9,332 nucleotides of DNA from a halophilic archaeon J07HX64 (GTDB lineage Archaea; Halobacteriota; Halobacteria; Halobacteriales; Haloarculaceae), in contig KE356579.1 in assembly GCA_000416085.1 (NCBI GenBank), positions 1,569,159 through 1,578,490 of the forward strand, written 5' to 3'. This document shows, one piece after another, positions 1-5,368 of the stretch; within the stretch, counting starts at the first letter, position 1, and each line of letters opens with the position of its first letter. Position numbers and translations under genes: made by a program. The notes under the pieces are model-generated. The model was given only the letters and a program-made list of their open reading frames with translations. It ran no database searches and was not told the origin of the DNA.

Positions 1-2
1 CG

Positions 3-299
3 CTCGCGGGTGAGGCCGACACCCCCGACACGGCGGCGCTTGCGGCCGCCACCCGCGAGGTACTCGGTGAGTCACTGTGGGATCATATCGACCGCGAGGC
101 TGTCGAGCGCGCGCTCGACCCCGCGGAGAGTGTCGCCTCGCGTGACTCCCGCGGCGGACCTGCGCCGGCGACTGTCACCGAACACCTCGACCGCGCCCGC
201 GACGGACTCGTCGACGACCGGACTGCGCTCGCGGATCGTAAAGACTCACTCGCCACCGCACGGGACCGACTCGACCGGGAGGTGTCGGGTTATGTCTGA
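3..299 (+). CDS. argH: argininosuccinate lyase, C-terminal part (partial, 5' end outside window)
   Basis: This is the C-terminal 98 codons of ArgH, which splits argininosuccinate into arginine and fumarate in the cytoplasm, the last step of arginine synthesis. The frame enters from the window edge and ends at TGA 297-299. The visible protein contains ALDPAESVASRDSRGGPAP, the tail signature of haloarchaeal ArgH (a DP..SV..R.S.GGPAP pattern). After it comes a helical, acidic tail (DRARDGLVDDRTAL) as expected for the C-terminal helical domain. The catalytic residues lie upstream and cannot be checked. Its position before argW and argX supports an arginine rather than lysine role for the downstream LysW-type genes. 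The identification rests on recalled family sequence plus gene context. Confidence 0.85.
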   Translation, partial: LAGEADTPDTAALAAATREVLGESLWDHIDREAVERALDPAESVASRDSRGGPAPATVTEHLDRARDGLVDDRTALADRKDSLATARDRLDREVSGYV

Positions 300-432
300 T
301 CCCAACCCGGAAGATCGCGTGTCACGGTCACCAGTCCGCGCACCGGCCTCTGCAGCAACACCGCCGGTACGACCAGTCCGGCCACCGCACCTACCACGGC
401 CCGTCCGGGCCGAACAACAGATATCTGACTGA
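292..432 (+). CDS. doubtful 46-codon ORF overlapping the argH stop
   Basis: An ATG at 292 lies 8 nt inside argH and opens a frame of 46 codons to TGA 430-432. The product (starting MSDPNPEDRV) is rich in Pro and Arg and has few acidic residues, unlike the acidic proteins around it. No Shine-Dalgarno sequence sits at the right distance. I recognise no domain. It may be a chance frame in GC-rich spacer DNA, and it is listed because several spacers in this window show stop/start-overlapping ORFs of this kind. Confidence 0.12.
   Translation: MSDPNPEDRVSRSPVRAPASAATPPVRPVRPPHLPRPVRAEQQISD
397..427. other. inverted repeats in the argH-argW spacer
   Basis: Positions 397-403 and 406-412 form a 7-nt inverted repeat (CGGCCCG/CGGGCCG) with a 2-nt centre. 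Five bases later a perfect 10-bp palindrome, CAGATATCTG, occupies 418-427. As RNA the first could form a short GC hairpin after argH, but no T-run follows, so a terminator role is unproven. A protein-binding role for the second is equally unproven. Confidence 0.35.
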
Positions 433-518
433 TACACCACGACGCGACGGTTTGCCCCCTGCCCCCCGACCGCGAGAGCCGTCTCCGTAAGTTCATTCTC
501 TGTGATAGTTTCGACGGA

Positions 519-524
519 TTTAAG
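519..524 (+). promoter_or_regulatory. TATA-like box of argW
   Basis: TTTAAG sits in an A/T-rich patch of otherwise GC-rich spacer and is centred about 30 nt upstream of the argW ATG (552). Archaeal TATA boxes lie about 26-27 nt before the transcription start, so the transcript would begin only a few bases before, or at, the start codon. That fits the leaderless or near-leaderless mRNAs common in haloarchaea and the absence of a Shine-Dalgarno sequence before argW. It probably drives the whole argW-argX-argC-argB-argD unit. Confidence 0.55.
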
Positions 525-551
525 CCAGTACGAGGGCAATCGGGAGACACG

Positions 552-734
552 ATGTCAGACAGCACACTCACAGCAGAGGACCCCCTGACAGGGGAGGAGA
601 TCGAACTGCCCGGAGACGTGGAGATCGGCGAGATCGTCGACAGCCCCATCAGCGGGGCCGAACTCGAGGTTATCTCGGTCGACCCCGTGACACTGGAGGA
701 GGCGCCCGAGCTCGAAGAGGACTGGGGCGAGTGA
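552..734 (+). CDS. argW: amino-group carrier protein ArgW/LysW, cysteine-less variant
   Basis: This is a 60-residue acidic carrier protein. In the LysW-dependent pathway its C-terminal Glu is coupled to the alpha-amino group of glutamate by ArgX. The intermediates then stay bound to it through the ArgB, ArgC and ArgD steps. The family hallmark is intact: a very acidic tail ending EDWGE (residues 56-60), preceded by DPVTLEEAPELEE, with the core GEIVD..xSGAELEV. Normal members bind zinc through two CPxCG knuckles. Here these read DPLTG (residues 10-14) and SPISG (31-35). All four cysteines are gone (D10, T13, S31, S34), and the protein has no Cys at all, while the Pro and Gly of each knuckle remain. 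Length is slightly above the usual 54-56 residues. The ATG at 552 fits the upstream TATA box. Identity is firm; whether it folds without metal is an inference. Confidence 0.92.
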   Translation: MSDSTLTAEDPLTGEEIELPGDVEIGEIVDSPISGAELEVISVDPVTLEEAPELEEDWGE

Positions 735-1131
735 TGACCGACGGCGCGAGGGCGCCGAAAATGACAGCTCCCCGAACCTCCCGCTCGACCCCATCGGGAC
801 CCCTGCACAGTGCACGGGGTGTACCCCGTGGCCCTCACCCGACACAGTCGGGACTCCGGCACAGTCCACAGAGTGCACCCGACTCCGCAGGGTCGAAACT
901 CCCGCACGGTCTACGGGATACACCCTGCCCTGCATGCTCGATAGGGTCGAGACCCCGGCACAGCGTGCGCTCGGCGGAGCCACGAGCCGATATCGTGCGG
1001 GGGGCGATAGGCGCAGGCGCGGGCTTCCGACCGGAGGGAGAGGTCCCGTGCCGGGCACCGCAGTCTGCCGGGGAGGTGCGTGGTCCTCGGCCACGAACGC
1101 CAACAGCGGCAGGTAGACTGGGTAGAGAGGC
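735..1131. other. long argW-argX spacer without a recognised gene
   Basis: This 397-nt gap separates two genes that act as partners. It contains a diverged repeat array (794 to about 963) and several short inverted repeats, but no TATA-like element in the 40 nt before argX. A + strand frame starting at ATG 734 (TGATG overlap with the argW stop) stays open to TGA 1133-1135 (ATGA overlap with argX), 133 codons. Its product is basic and R/P/S/G-rich, unlike haloarchaeal proteins. A - strand frame from 1133 is also open through the spacer and into argW. Neither resembles a family I know. argX is most likely transcribed through this spacer from the argW promoter. Confidence 0.6.
794..963. repeat. 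four diverged direct-repeat units, spacing 54/45/54 nt
   Basis: Units begin at 794, 848, 893 and 947 (TCGGGAC, TCGGGAC, TCGAAAC, TCGAGAC). The first three align over at least 33 nt with 21 invariant columns, following the pattern TCGRRAC-YCC-NGCACRGT-nnAC-n-ACCC. The fourth matches only over its first 17 or so. Distances between starts are 54, 45 and 54 nt, all multiples of 9, so reading phase is preserved. There are no unique spacers and no cas genes, so this is not CRISPR. Origin and function are unknown. Confidence 0.7.
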
Positions 1132-2004
1132 ATGAACGTCGGTATCCTCTACTCGCGGATCAGGAAAGACGAGAAGCTCCTGCTCGAGACGCTGCGCGAC
1201 CGGGGTCACGAGGTCACCAAGATCGACGTGCGTCGGCAGCGGTTCGACCTCACGGACTCGCCGGCAGCGGTCGCCGGTGTGGACGTGCTCGTCGACCGCT
1301 GTCTGGCGACCAGTCGGAGTGTCCACCTCACCCAGTTCGCGGAAGCATACGGTGTGCCGGTGGTCAACAGCGCAGAGACAGCAACCGTCTGTGCAAACAA
1401 GGTGCGAAACAGTCTGGCGCTGTCGGCGGCCGGGGTGCCGACACCGACGACCGAGGTGGCGTTCACAACCGACACGGCCCTGGAGATAGTCGAGTCGTTT
1501 GGCTACCCGTGTGTGCTGAAACCGGTCGTGGGCTCGTGGGGTCGGCTGATGGCGAAACTCGACTCGCGCTCGGCCGCCGAGGCCGTGCTCGAACACAAGG
1601 AGACGCTCGGCCACTACGAGCACAAGGTCTTCTACATCCAGGAGTTCGTCGACAAGCCGGGGCGAGATATCCGGGTGGTCGCGGTCGACGGCGAACCGGT
1701 CGGGGCGATGACCCGCACGTCCGACCACTGGCTGACGAACGCCGCACAGGGTGCCGAGACCGCGGCGTTCGAACTCGACGACGAGGCACGACGACTCGTG
1801 GCCCGCGCGAGCGAGGCCGTCGGCGGCGGGTTGCTGGGTGTCGACCTGATGGAGGTCGGCGGCCCGGGGAGCGGTGCGTACACCGTCCACGAAGTGAACC
1901 ACACCGTCGAGTTCAAAGCGCTGAACGAGGCGGTGGACGTGGACGTGCCCGGCCGTGTCGTGGACTGGCTCGAGGTCCGGTTCGGAGACAGGGTGGTCGC
2001 ATGA
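1132..2004 (+). CDS. argX: glutamate-[LysW/ArgW] ligase ArgX (ATP-grasp)
   Basis: A cytoplasmic ATP-grasp ligase of the LysX/ArgX/RimK family that joins glutamate to the C-terminal Glu of ArgW with ATP hydrolysis. It is 290 residues long, the family's usual size. Visible motifs: N-terminal pre-ATP domain MNVGILYSRIRKDEKLLLE; the LysX signature KPVVGSWGRLMAKL with the ATP-contacting K130; QEFVDKPGRDIR (171-181); the TSDHWLTNAAQG segment (196-207); D238 in GVDLM; and the metal-binding E254/N256 of HEVNHTVEFK. The position beside argH, argC, argB and argD favours glutamate over alpha-aminoadipate as substrate, but specificity cannot be proven from motifs here. The ATG at 1132 gives the canonical N-terminus. 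A ribosome-binding site is weak (a purine stretch 1124-1130 lies directly against the ATG). The gene sits unusually far (397 nt) from argW. Confidence 0.93.
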   Translation: MNVGILYSRIRKDEKLLLETLRDRGHEVTKIDVRRQRFDLTDSPAAVAGVDVLVDRCLATSRSVHLTQFAEAYGVPVVNSAETATVCANKVRNSLALSAAGVPTPTTEVAFTTDTALEIVESFGYPCVLKPVVGSWGRLMAKLDSRSAAEAVLEHKETLGHYEHKVFYIQEFVDKPGRDIRVVAVDGEPVGAMTRTSDHWLTNAAQGAETAAFELDDEARRLVARASEAVGGGLLGVDLMEVGGPGSGAYTVHEVNHTVEFKALNEAVDVDVPGRVVDWLEVRFGDRVVA

Positions 2005-2108
2005 CCGGAGACGCCGGGACGCGTCGAACCCGGGGGTCCGCCCGACATCTGTCTGACCGGTTCACCCACCCCCGCTGGTCCGCTCACAGCCCGGAGGTGG
2101 CGGAATGA
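2001..2108 (+). CDS. possible 35-codon ORF bridging argX and argC
   Basis: The frame starts at ATG 2001, in an ATGA overlap with the argX stop, and ends at TGA 2106-2108, in an ATGA overlap with the argC start, so it fills the 100-nt gap exactly. The product (MTGDAGTRRTRGSARHLSDR...) is Arg-rich and basic, which is atypical for a haloarchaeon, and the same frame is open as a shadow through argX. It may be a chance frame, or it may be translated to carry ribosomes from argX to argC. No homologue is recognised. Confidence 0.2.
   Translation: MTGDAGTRRTRGSARHLSDRFTHPRWSAHSPEVAE
2093..2099 (+). promoter_or_regulatory. Shine-Dalgarno sequence of argC
   Basis: GGAGGTG is complementary to the 3' end of archaeal 16S rRNA and lies 7 nt (measured from GGAGG) before the argC ATG at 2105. 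It is the clearest ribosome-binding site in the window and fixes the argC start. It also means argC does not need the bridging ORF to be translated. Confidence 0.7.
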
Positions 2109-3142
2109 GTCACACGGCGAGTGTCGTCGGCGGGAGCGGGTTCACCGGCGGGGAACTGCTGCGTCTGCTCGCGGGTCACCCCGAGTTCGAGGTGGTCCAG
2201 GCGACCAGTCGCTCGAAGACCCGGAAGACAGTCGGGCACGTCCACCCCAATCTCAGGGACCTGGACCTGCGGTTTTCGAGTCCGGCGGAGCTAGAGAGTG
2301 TAGACGTGCTCTTTTCCGCAGCCCCGCACGGTGTGGCAATGGGGGAGATCGACCGCTATCGCGAGGCCGCGGATACGGTGGTCGACCTGTCGGCGGATTT
2401 CCGTCTGTCGACAGCGGCGCAGTACGAGGCATGGTACGACGGGCACAGTCGACCGGCGTTGCTCGAGGAGGCGGTGTATGCGCTGCCGGAACTCGACCGC
2501 GAGGATCTCCCCGGTGCGGAGTTGATCGCCGCGGGCGGTTGCAACGCGACTGCGACGATACTGGGTCTGCTCCCGCTGTTCGAGACCGACCTGCTCACCG
2601 GTGCGGAGCGAATCGTCGTCGACGTGAAGGTCGGCTCCAGCGAGGGTGGCGCGGGCGGCGGCGACGCCGGGTCCCACCCCGAGCGTTCGGGTGTTGTCCG
2701 CCCGTACGCGCCCGCGGGTCACCGCCACGAGGCCGAGATCGAGGAGTTCCTCGGCATCGAGGTGGCGTTCACCGCCCACGCGGTCGACATGACACGTGGT
2801 GCGTCGGCGACCTGTCACGTCTTTCCGGACAGTCCGGTCTCGACGTCGGAGCTCTGGGGAGCCTACCGGGGGAGTTACGCCGAGGAGCCGTTCGTCGAGG
2901 TGGTCGCGGGCGGCGGCGGGGTGTACCGCTACCCCGAACCAAAGACCGTCGCGGGCACCAACCGCGCCGAGGTTGGCTTCGAACTTGACCCCGGCAGCGG
3001 GCGTATCGTCGTGTTCGCGGCGATCGACAACATGATGAAAGGCTCCGCCGGGCAGGCTGTCCACGCCGCGAACATCGCGCTCGGTATCGAGGAGACAACC
3101 GGACTCGGCTTCGGTGGACTGCACCCCGTGGGGGCACCATGA
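2105..3142 (+). CDS. argC: [LysW]-glutamyl phosphate reductase (N-acetyl-gamma-glutamyl-phosphate reductase family)
   Basis: A 345-residue NADPH-dependent reductase that converts ArgW-bound glutamyl phosphate to the semialdehyde. Domain order is as in the ArgC/LysY family. An N-terminal Rossmann fold carries SVVGGSGFTGGELLRLL (nucleotide loop, residues 6-22). The catalytic domain has nucleophile C146 in GGCNATATILGL, the conserved GHRHEAEI (205-212), and a probable catalytic H225 in AHAVDMTRGASAT. The C-terminal DNMMKGSAGQAVHAAN segment is typical. The GCNATA active-site form, rather than the GCYPT form of bacterial ArgC, is what I expect for the carrier-protein branch. The ATG at 2105 is supported by the strong Shine-Dalgarno sequence. 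The 3' end overlaps argB by ATGA. Confidence 0.95.
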   Translation: MSHTASVVGGSGFTGGELLRLLAGHPEFEVVQATSRSKTRKTVGHVHPNLRDLDLRFSSPAELESVDVLFSAAPHGVAMGEIDRYREAADTVVDLSADFRLSTAAQYEAWYDGHSRPALLEEAVYALPELDREDLPGAELIAAGGCNATATILGLLPLFETDLLTGAERIVVDVKVGSSEGGAGGGDAGSHPERSGVVRPYAPAGHRHEAEIEEFLGIEVAFTAHAVDMTRGASATCHVFPDSPVSTSELWGAYRGSYAEEPFVEVVAGGGGVYRYPEPKTVAGTNRAEVGFELDPGSGRIVVFAAIDNMMKGSAGQAVHAANIALGIEETTGLGFGGLHPVGAP

Positions 3143-4101
3143 GCGCCGGCGAAAGCAGAGCGAGCGAGAGAGTCGTGGTAAAGATCGGCGGTGCGCGTGC
3201 CGTCGACCCGGCGGGTGCACTCGGTGGTGTGGCAGAGTTGCTCGACAGCGAGAGCGGGTACGATGCCGTGCTGACCCACGGCGGGTCGACAGCGGTCGAC
3301 GAGACCCTGGAGCGACTCGGTATCGACCCCGAGTACGTCGAGACACCGTCGGGTGTGGTCGGGCGGTTCACAGACAGGGAGACGATGGAGGTGTTCGAGA
3401 TGGTGTTGCCGGGTCGACTGAACACGGACCTGGTCGCGGGGCTCCGGAGCGAGGGTGTCGACGCCGTCGGACTGTCAGGTGTCGACGGTGGCCTGCTGTC
3501 CGGTCCGCGCCGGTCTGCCGTGCGCGTGCTGGAGGACGGCAAGCGCAAGATACGCCGGGGTGATCACTCGGGCAGTCTCCGGGATGTCGACGGCGGCCTG
3601 CTGGAGACGCTGCTCTCGTCGGGGTACACACCGGTCGTGAGTCCGCCGATGGCCGGCATCGAGAACGAGGACGGTGAGGCGGTGGTCACACCGGTCAACG
3701 TCGACGCGGACCGCGCGGCGGCGGCCGTCGCGGCCGAACTCGACGCGACGCTGCTGCTCCTGACCGATGTGCCCGGCGTCCTCGCGGACCCCGACGACGA
3801 GACGACACTGTTCGGGCGTGTCGAGACACCCGCAGACTGGGAGCGTCTGACCGCCGCCGCCGAGGGGTTCATGCGCCGGAAGCTGATGGCAGTCGAGGCA
3901 GCACTCCAGAACGGGACAGCGAGAGCGATTGTGGCGGACGCGAACGCCGAGCAGCCCGTCCGCTCCGCACTCGACGGCGGTGGCACCCACATCCACGCGA
4001 GTGCACTCGGTCACAGCAACGGCGACACCGAAAGTGACAACAGTGAAATTGCCACGAGCGATAGAACCAAACACGAGCAAACCGGAGAGAGGGATACATG
4101 A
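3139..4101 (+). CDS. argB: [LysW]-glutamate kinase (acetylglutamate kinase family) with C-terminal extension
   Basis: An amino-acid kinase that phosphorylates the gamma-carboxyl of ArgW-bound glutamate. Visible family motifs: VVVKIGGARAVDPAG with K15 and G17-G18; THGGS (46-50); GLSGVDGGLL (111-120); NVDADRAAAAVAAEL (187-201); LLLLTDVPGVLADP, the ADP-binding loop region; and K248 in GFMRRKLMAVEAAL. At 320 residues it is longer than usual for the family (about 260-290). The excess is a hydrophilic tail from about residue 290 (nt about 4006-4098) rich in N, D, E, S and T, with more A/T-ending codons than the rest and probably disordered. The start ATGA-overlaps argC and the end ATGA-overlaps argD, so the three genes are translationally coupled. 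Confidence 0.94.
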   Translation: MSAGESRASERVVVKIGGARAVDPAGALGGVAELLDSESGYDAVLTHGGSTAVDETLERLGIDPEYVETPSGVVGRFTDRETMEVFEMVLPGRLNTDLVAGLRSEGVDAVGLSGVDGGLLSGPRRSAVRVLEDGKRKIRRGDHSGSLRDVDGGLLETLLSSGYTPVVSPPMAGIENEDGEAVVTPVNVDADRAAAAVAAELDATLLLLTDVPGVLADPDDETTLFGRVETPADWERLTAAAEGFMRRKLMAVEAALQNGTARAIVADANAEQPVRSALDGGGTHIHASALGHSNGDTESDNSEIATSDRTKHEQTGERDT

Positions 4102-5225
4102 GCGGGTTCGTGTTCTCGGAGAAGCCGATCGAGATGGTGGAGGGCGACGGAGCGTACCTCTATGACGACAGCGGGCGGGAGTACCTGGATATGGGTGCGA
4201 GTTACGCCTGTGTGCCGCTGGGTCACAGTCACGAGGCGGTCAGGTCGGCGGTGCTCGACCAGTTCGACCGACTAACCTATGTCCAGGCGTCATACCCGGT
4301 CGAGGTGCGGACGCGGTTGTACGAGCGACTCGCCGGGATCGGACCCGGGGACCTGGACAACGTCTGGTTGTGTAACTCCGGGACAGAGGCAAACGAGGCG
4401 GCCCTGAAGTTCGCCCGTGCGGCAACGGGCAACTCGAAGATAATCGCCACCAAACTGGCCTTTCACGGGCGCACGATGGGGTCGCTCGCGACAACCTGGA
4501 AGGACAAGTATAAGAAGCCGTACGAGCCGCTGATGGGGAACGTGGAGTTCGTCGACTACAACGACCCGGACGCGCTCGCGGCAGCAGTCGACGAGGAGAC
4601 GGCGGCGGTCATCGTCGAGCCGATACAGGGGGAAGGGGGTATCAACCCGGCCTCCCGGGCGTTTCTGGAGCGAGCGCGGGAGGCAACCGTGGACGCCGGG
4701 GCCGCACTCGTGTTCGACGAGGTCCAGACCGGGATGGGCCGGACCGGGACAATGTGGGCCTGCGAGACGGCCGGTGTGGTGCCGGATATGCTGACCAGCG
4801 CGAAGGGCCTCGGCAACGGGTTCCCCGTCGGGACGACGCTGTGCCGGGACTGGATTGCCGAGAACTACGGCTCTCACGCCTCAACGTTCAGCGGCGGGCC
4901 GGTCATCTCGGCGGCGGCGGAGGCGACAGTGTCGACACTGGTCGAGACGGACGTGCCGGGCAACGCTGGCGAGGTCGGGGAGTACCTGCGAGGGCAGTTG
5001 GCGGAGCGACTCGGCGACTCGATTCGGGAGGTCCGCGGTCAGGGGCTGATGATCGGTATCGAGGTGCGGCGCGGGTCGAACCGGGTTCTCCGTGACCTGG
5101 CACTCGACCACGGTGTGCTCGCCCTGCCCGCCGGGCGGACTGTCGTGCGACTACTGCCGCCGCTGACCATCGGTCGTGAACAGGCCGACGAGGTTGTCGA
5201 CGCGCTCGAGACCGTCCTCGGCTGA
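4098..5225 (+). CDS. argD: [LysW]-ornithine aminotransferase (class III PLP aminotransferase)
   Basis: A 375-residue PLP-dependent aminotransferase that turns ArgW-bound glutamate semialdehyde into ArgW-bound ornithine, with glutamate as amino donor. Class III features are complete: the phosphate-binding NSGTEANEAALKFAR (93-107), AFHGRTMGSL (121-130), VEPIQGEGGI (173-182), D207 in VFDEVQTGMGRTG contacting the pyridine nitrogen, the Schiff-base lysine K236 in TSAKGLGNGFPVG, and the C-terminal RLLPPLTI. The start overlaps argB by ATGA, with a purine-rich GGAGAGAGGG (4083-4092) as a possible ribosome-binding site. Haloarchaeal clusters usually continue into argE and argF, but here the next gene is unrelated, so argD closes the block. 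Confidence 0.95.
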   Translation: MSGFVFSEKPIEMVEGDGAYLYDDSGREYLDMGASYACVPLGHSHEAVRSAVLDQFDRLTYVQASYPVEVRTRLYERLAGIGPGDLDNVWLCNSGTEANEAALKFARAATGNSKIIATKLAFHGRTMGSLATTWKDKYKKPYEPLMGNVEFVDYNDPDALAAAVDEETAAVIVEPIQGEGGINPASRAFLERAREATVDAGAALVFDEVQTGMGRTGTMWACETAGVVPDMLTSAKGLGNGFPVGTTLCRDWIAENYGSHASTFSGGPVISAAAEATVSTLVETDVPGNAGEVGEYLRGQLAERLGDSIREVRGQGLMIGIEVRRGSNRVLRDLALDHGVLALPAGRTVVRLLPPLTIGREQADEVVDALETVLG

Positions 5226-5241
5226 ACGGTCTTGATCGTTC
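5224..5241 (+). terminator. possible terminator hairpin at the end of the arg operon
   Basis: GAACGGT (5224-5230) can pair with ATCGTTC (5235-5241) over 7 pairs, one of them G-U, closing a CTTG tetraloop. The stem begins inside the argD stop codon. A moderately T-rich stretch (GATTCTGTTGCAGTT) follows, but there is no clean T-run of the type archaeal terminators favour. The location between two apparently separate transcription units supports the call; the sequence alone does not prove it. Confidence 0.35.
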
Positions 5242-5275
5242 GATTCTGTTGCAGTTCGCCGGTGATGCGGAGAGG

Positions 5276-5281
5276 TTTTGA
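5276..5281 (+). promoter_or_regulatory. TATA-like box of the FAU-1 gene
   Basis: TTTTGA is centred about 27 nt before ATG 5305, the spacing expected for a leaderless haloarchaeal transcript starting at that ATG. It is the main T-rich hexamer in the argD-fau gap and is preceded by purine-rich GCGGAGAGG, which could serve as BRE. The position supports 5305 as the ancestral start even though that ATG is out of frame with the downstream gene. Confidence 0.4.
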
Positions 5282-5304
5282 CCGTCCGGGTCACACGAGA
5301 TATC

Positions 5305-5368
5305 ATGGAGTCGGGTCCGAGTCAGGGGGATTTACGCGACGGCGCTGACGGCAACCTTCGAGACCGTC
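5305..5368 (+). other. frameshifted 5' coding segment of the FAU-1 gene
   Basis: From 5315 to 5368, in the frame of the main gene, the sequence encodes VRVRGIYATALT followed by ATFETV. This matches the conserved N-terminus I recall for FAU-1/AU-1 proteins, so it belongs to the gene. In that frame the first upstream stop is TGA 5279-5281 and no ATG, GTG or TTG lies between it and 5369. The only ATG (5305) is one base out of phase. Removing one G from the GGG at 5313-5315 would give MES joined to VRVRGIYATALT. Hence there is a real or sequencing-derived +1 frameshift, or a start at the GTG 5369. Confidence 0.7.

Noticed and set aside
10..432. + strand ORF of 140 codons beginning inside argH
   Set aside because: Its first two thirds are an out-of-phase shadow of argH, with Arg/Pro/Ser-rich composition unlike a haloarchaeal protein. 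Only the part after ATG 292 lies outside argH and is listed as doubtful.
794..963. CRISPR array
   Set aside because: The repeats are diverged, contiguous rather than separated by unique spacers, and no cas gene is present.
555..1133. - strand ORF of 192 codons covering the argW-argX spacer and argW, as an annotated gene
   Set aside because: It runs antisense through the firmly identified argW and has no recognised domain, promoter or ribosome-binding site. I kept only the phase pattern of its repeats as a finding and did not call a CDS.
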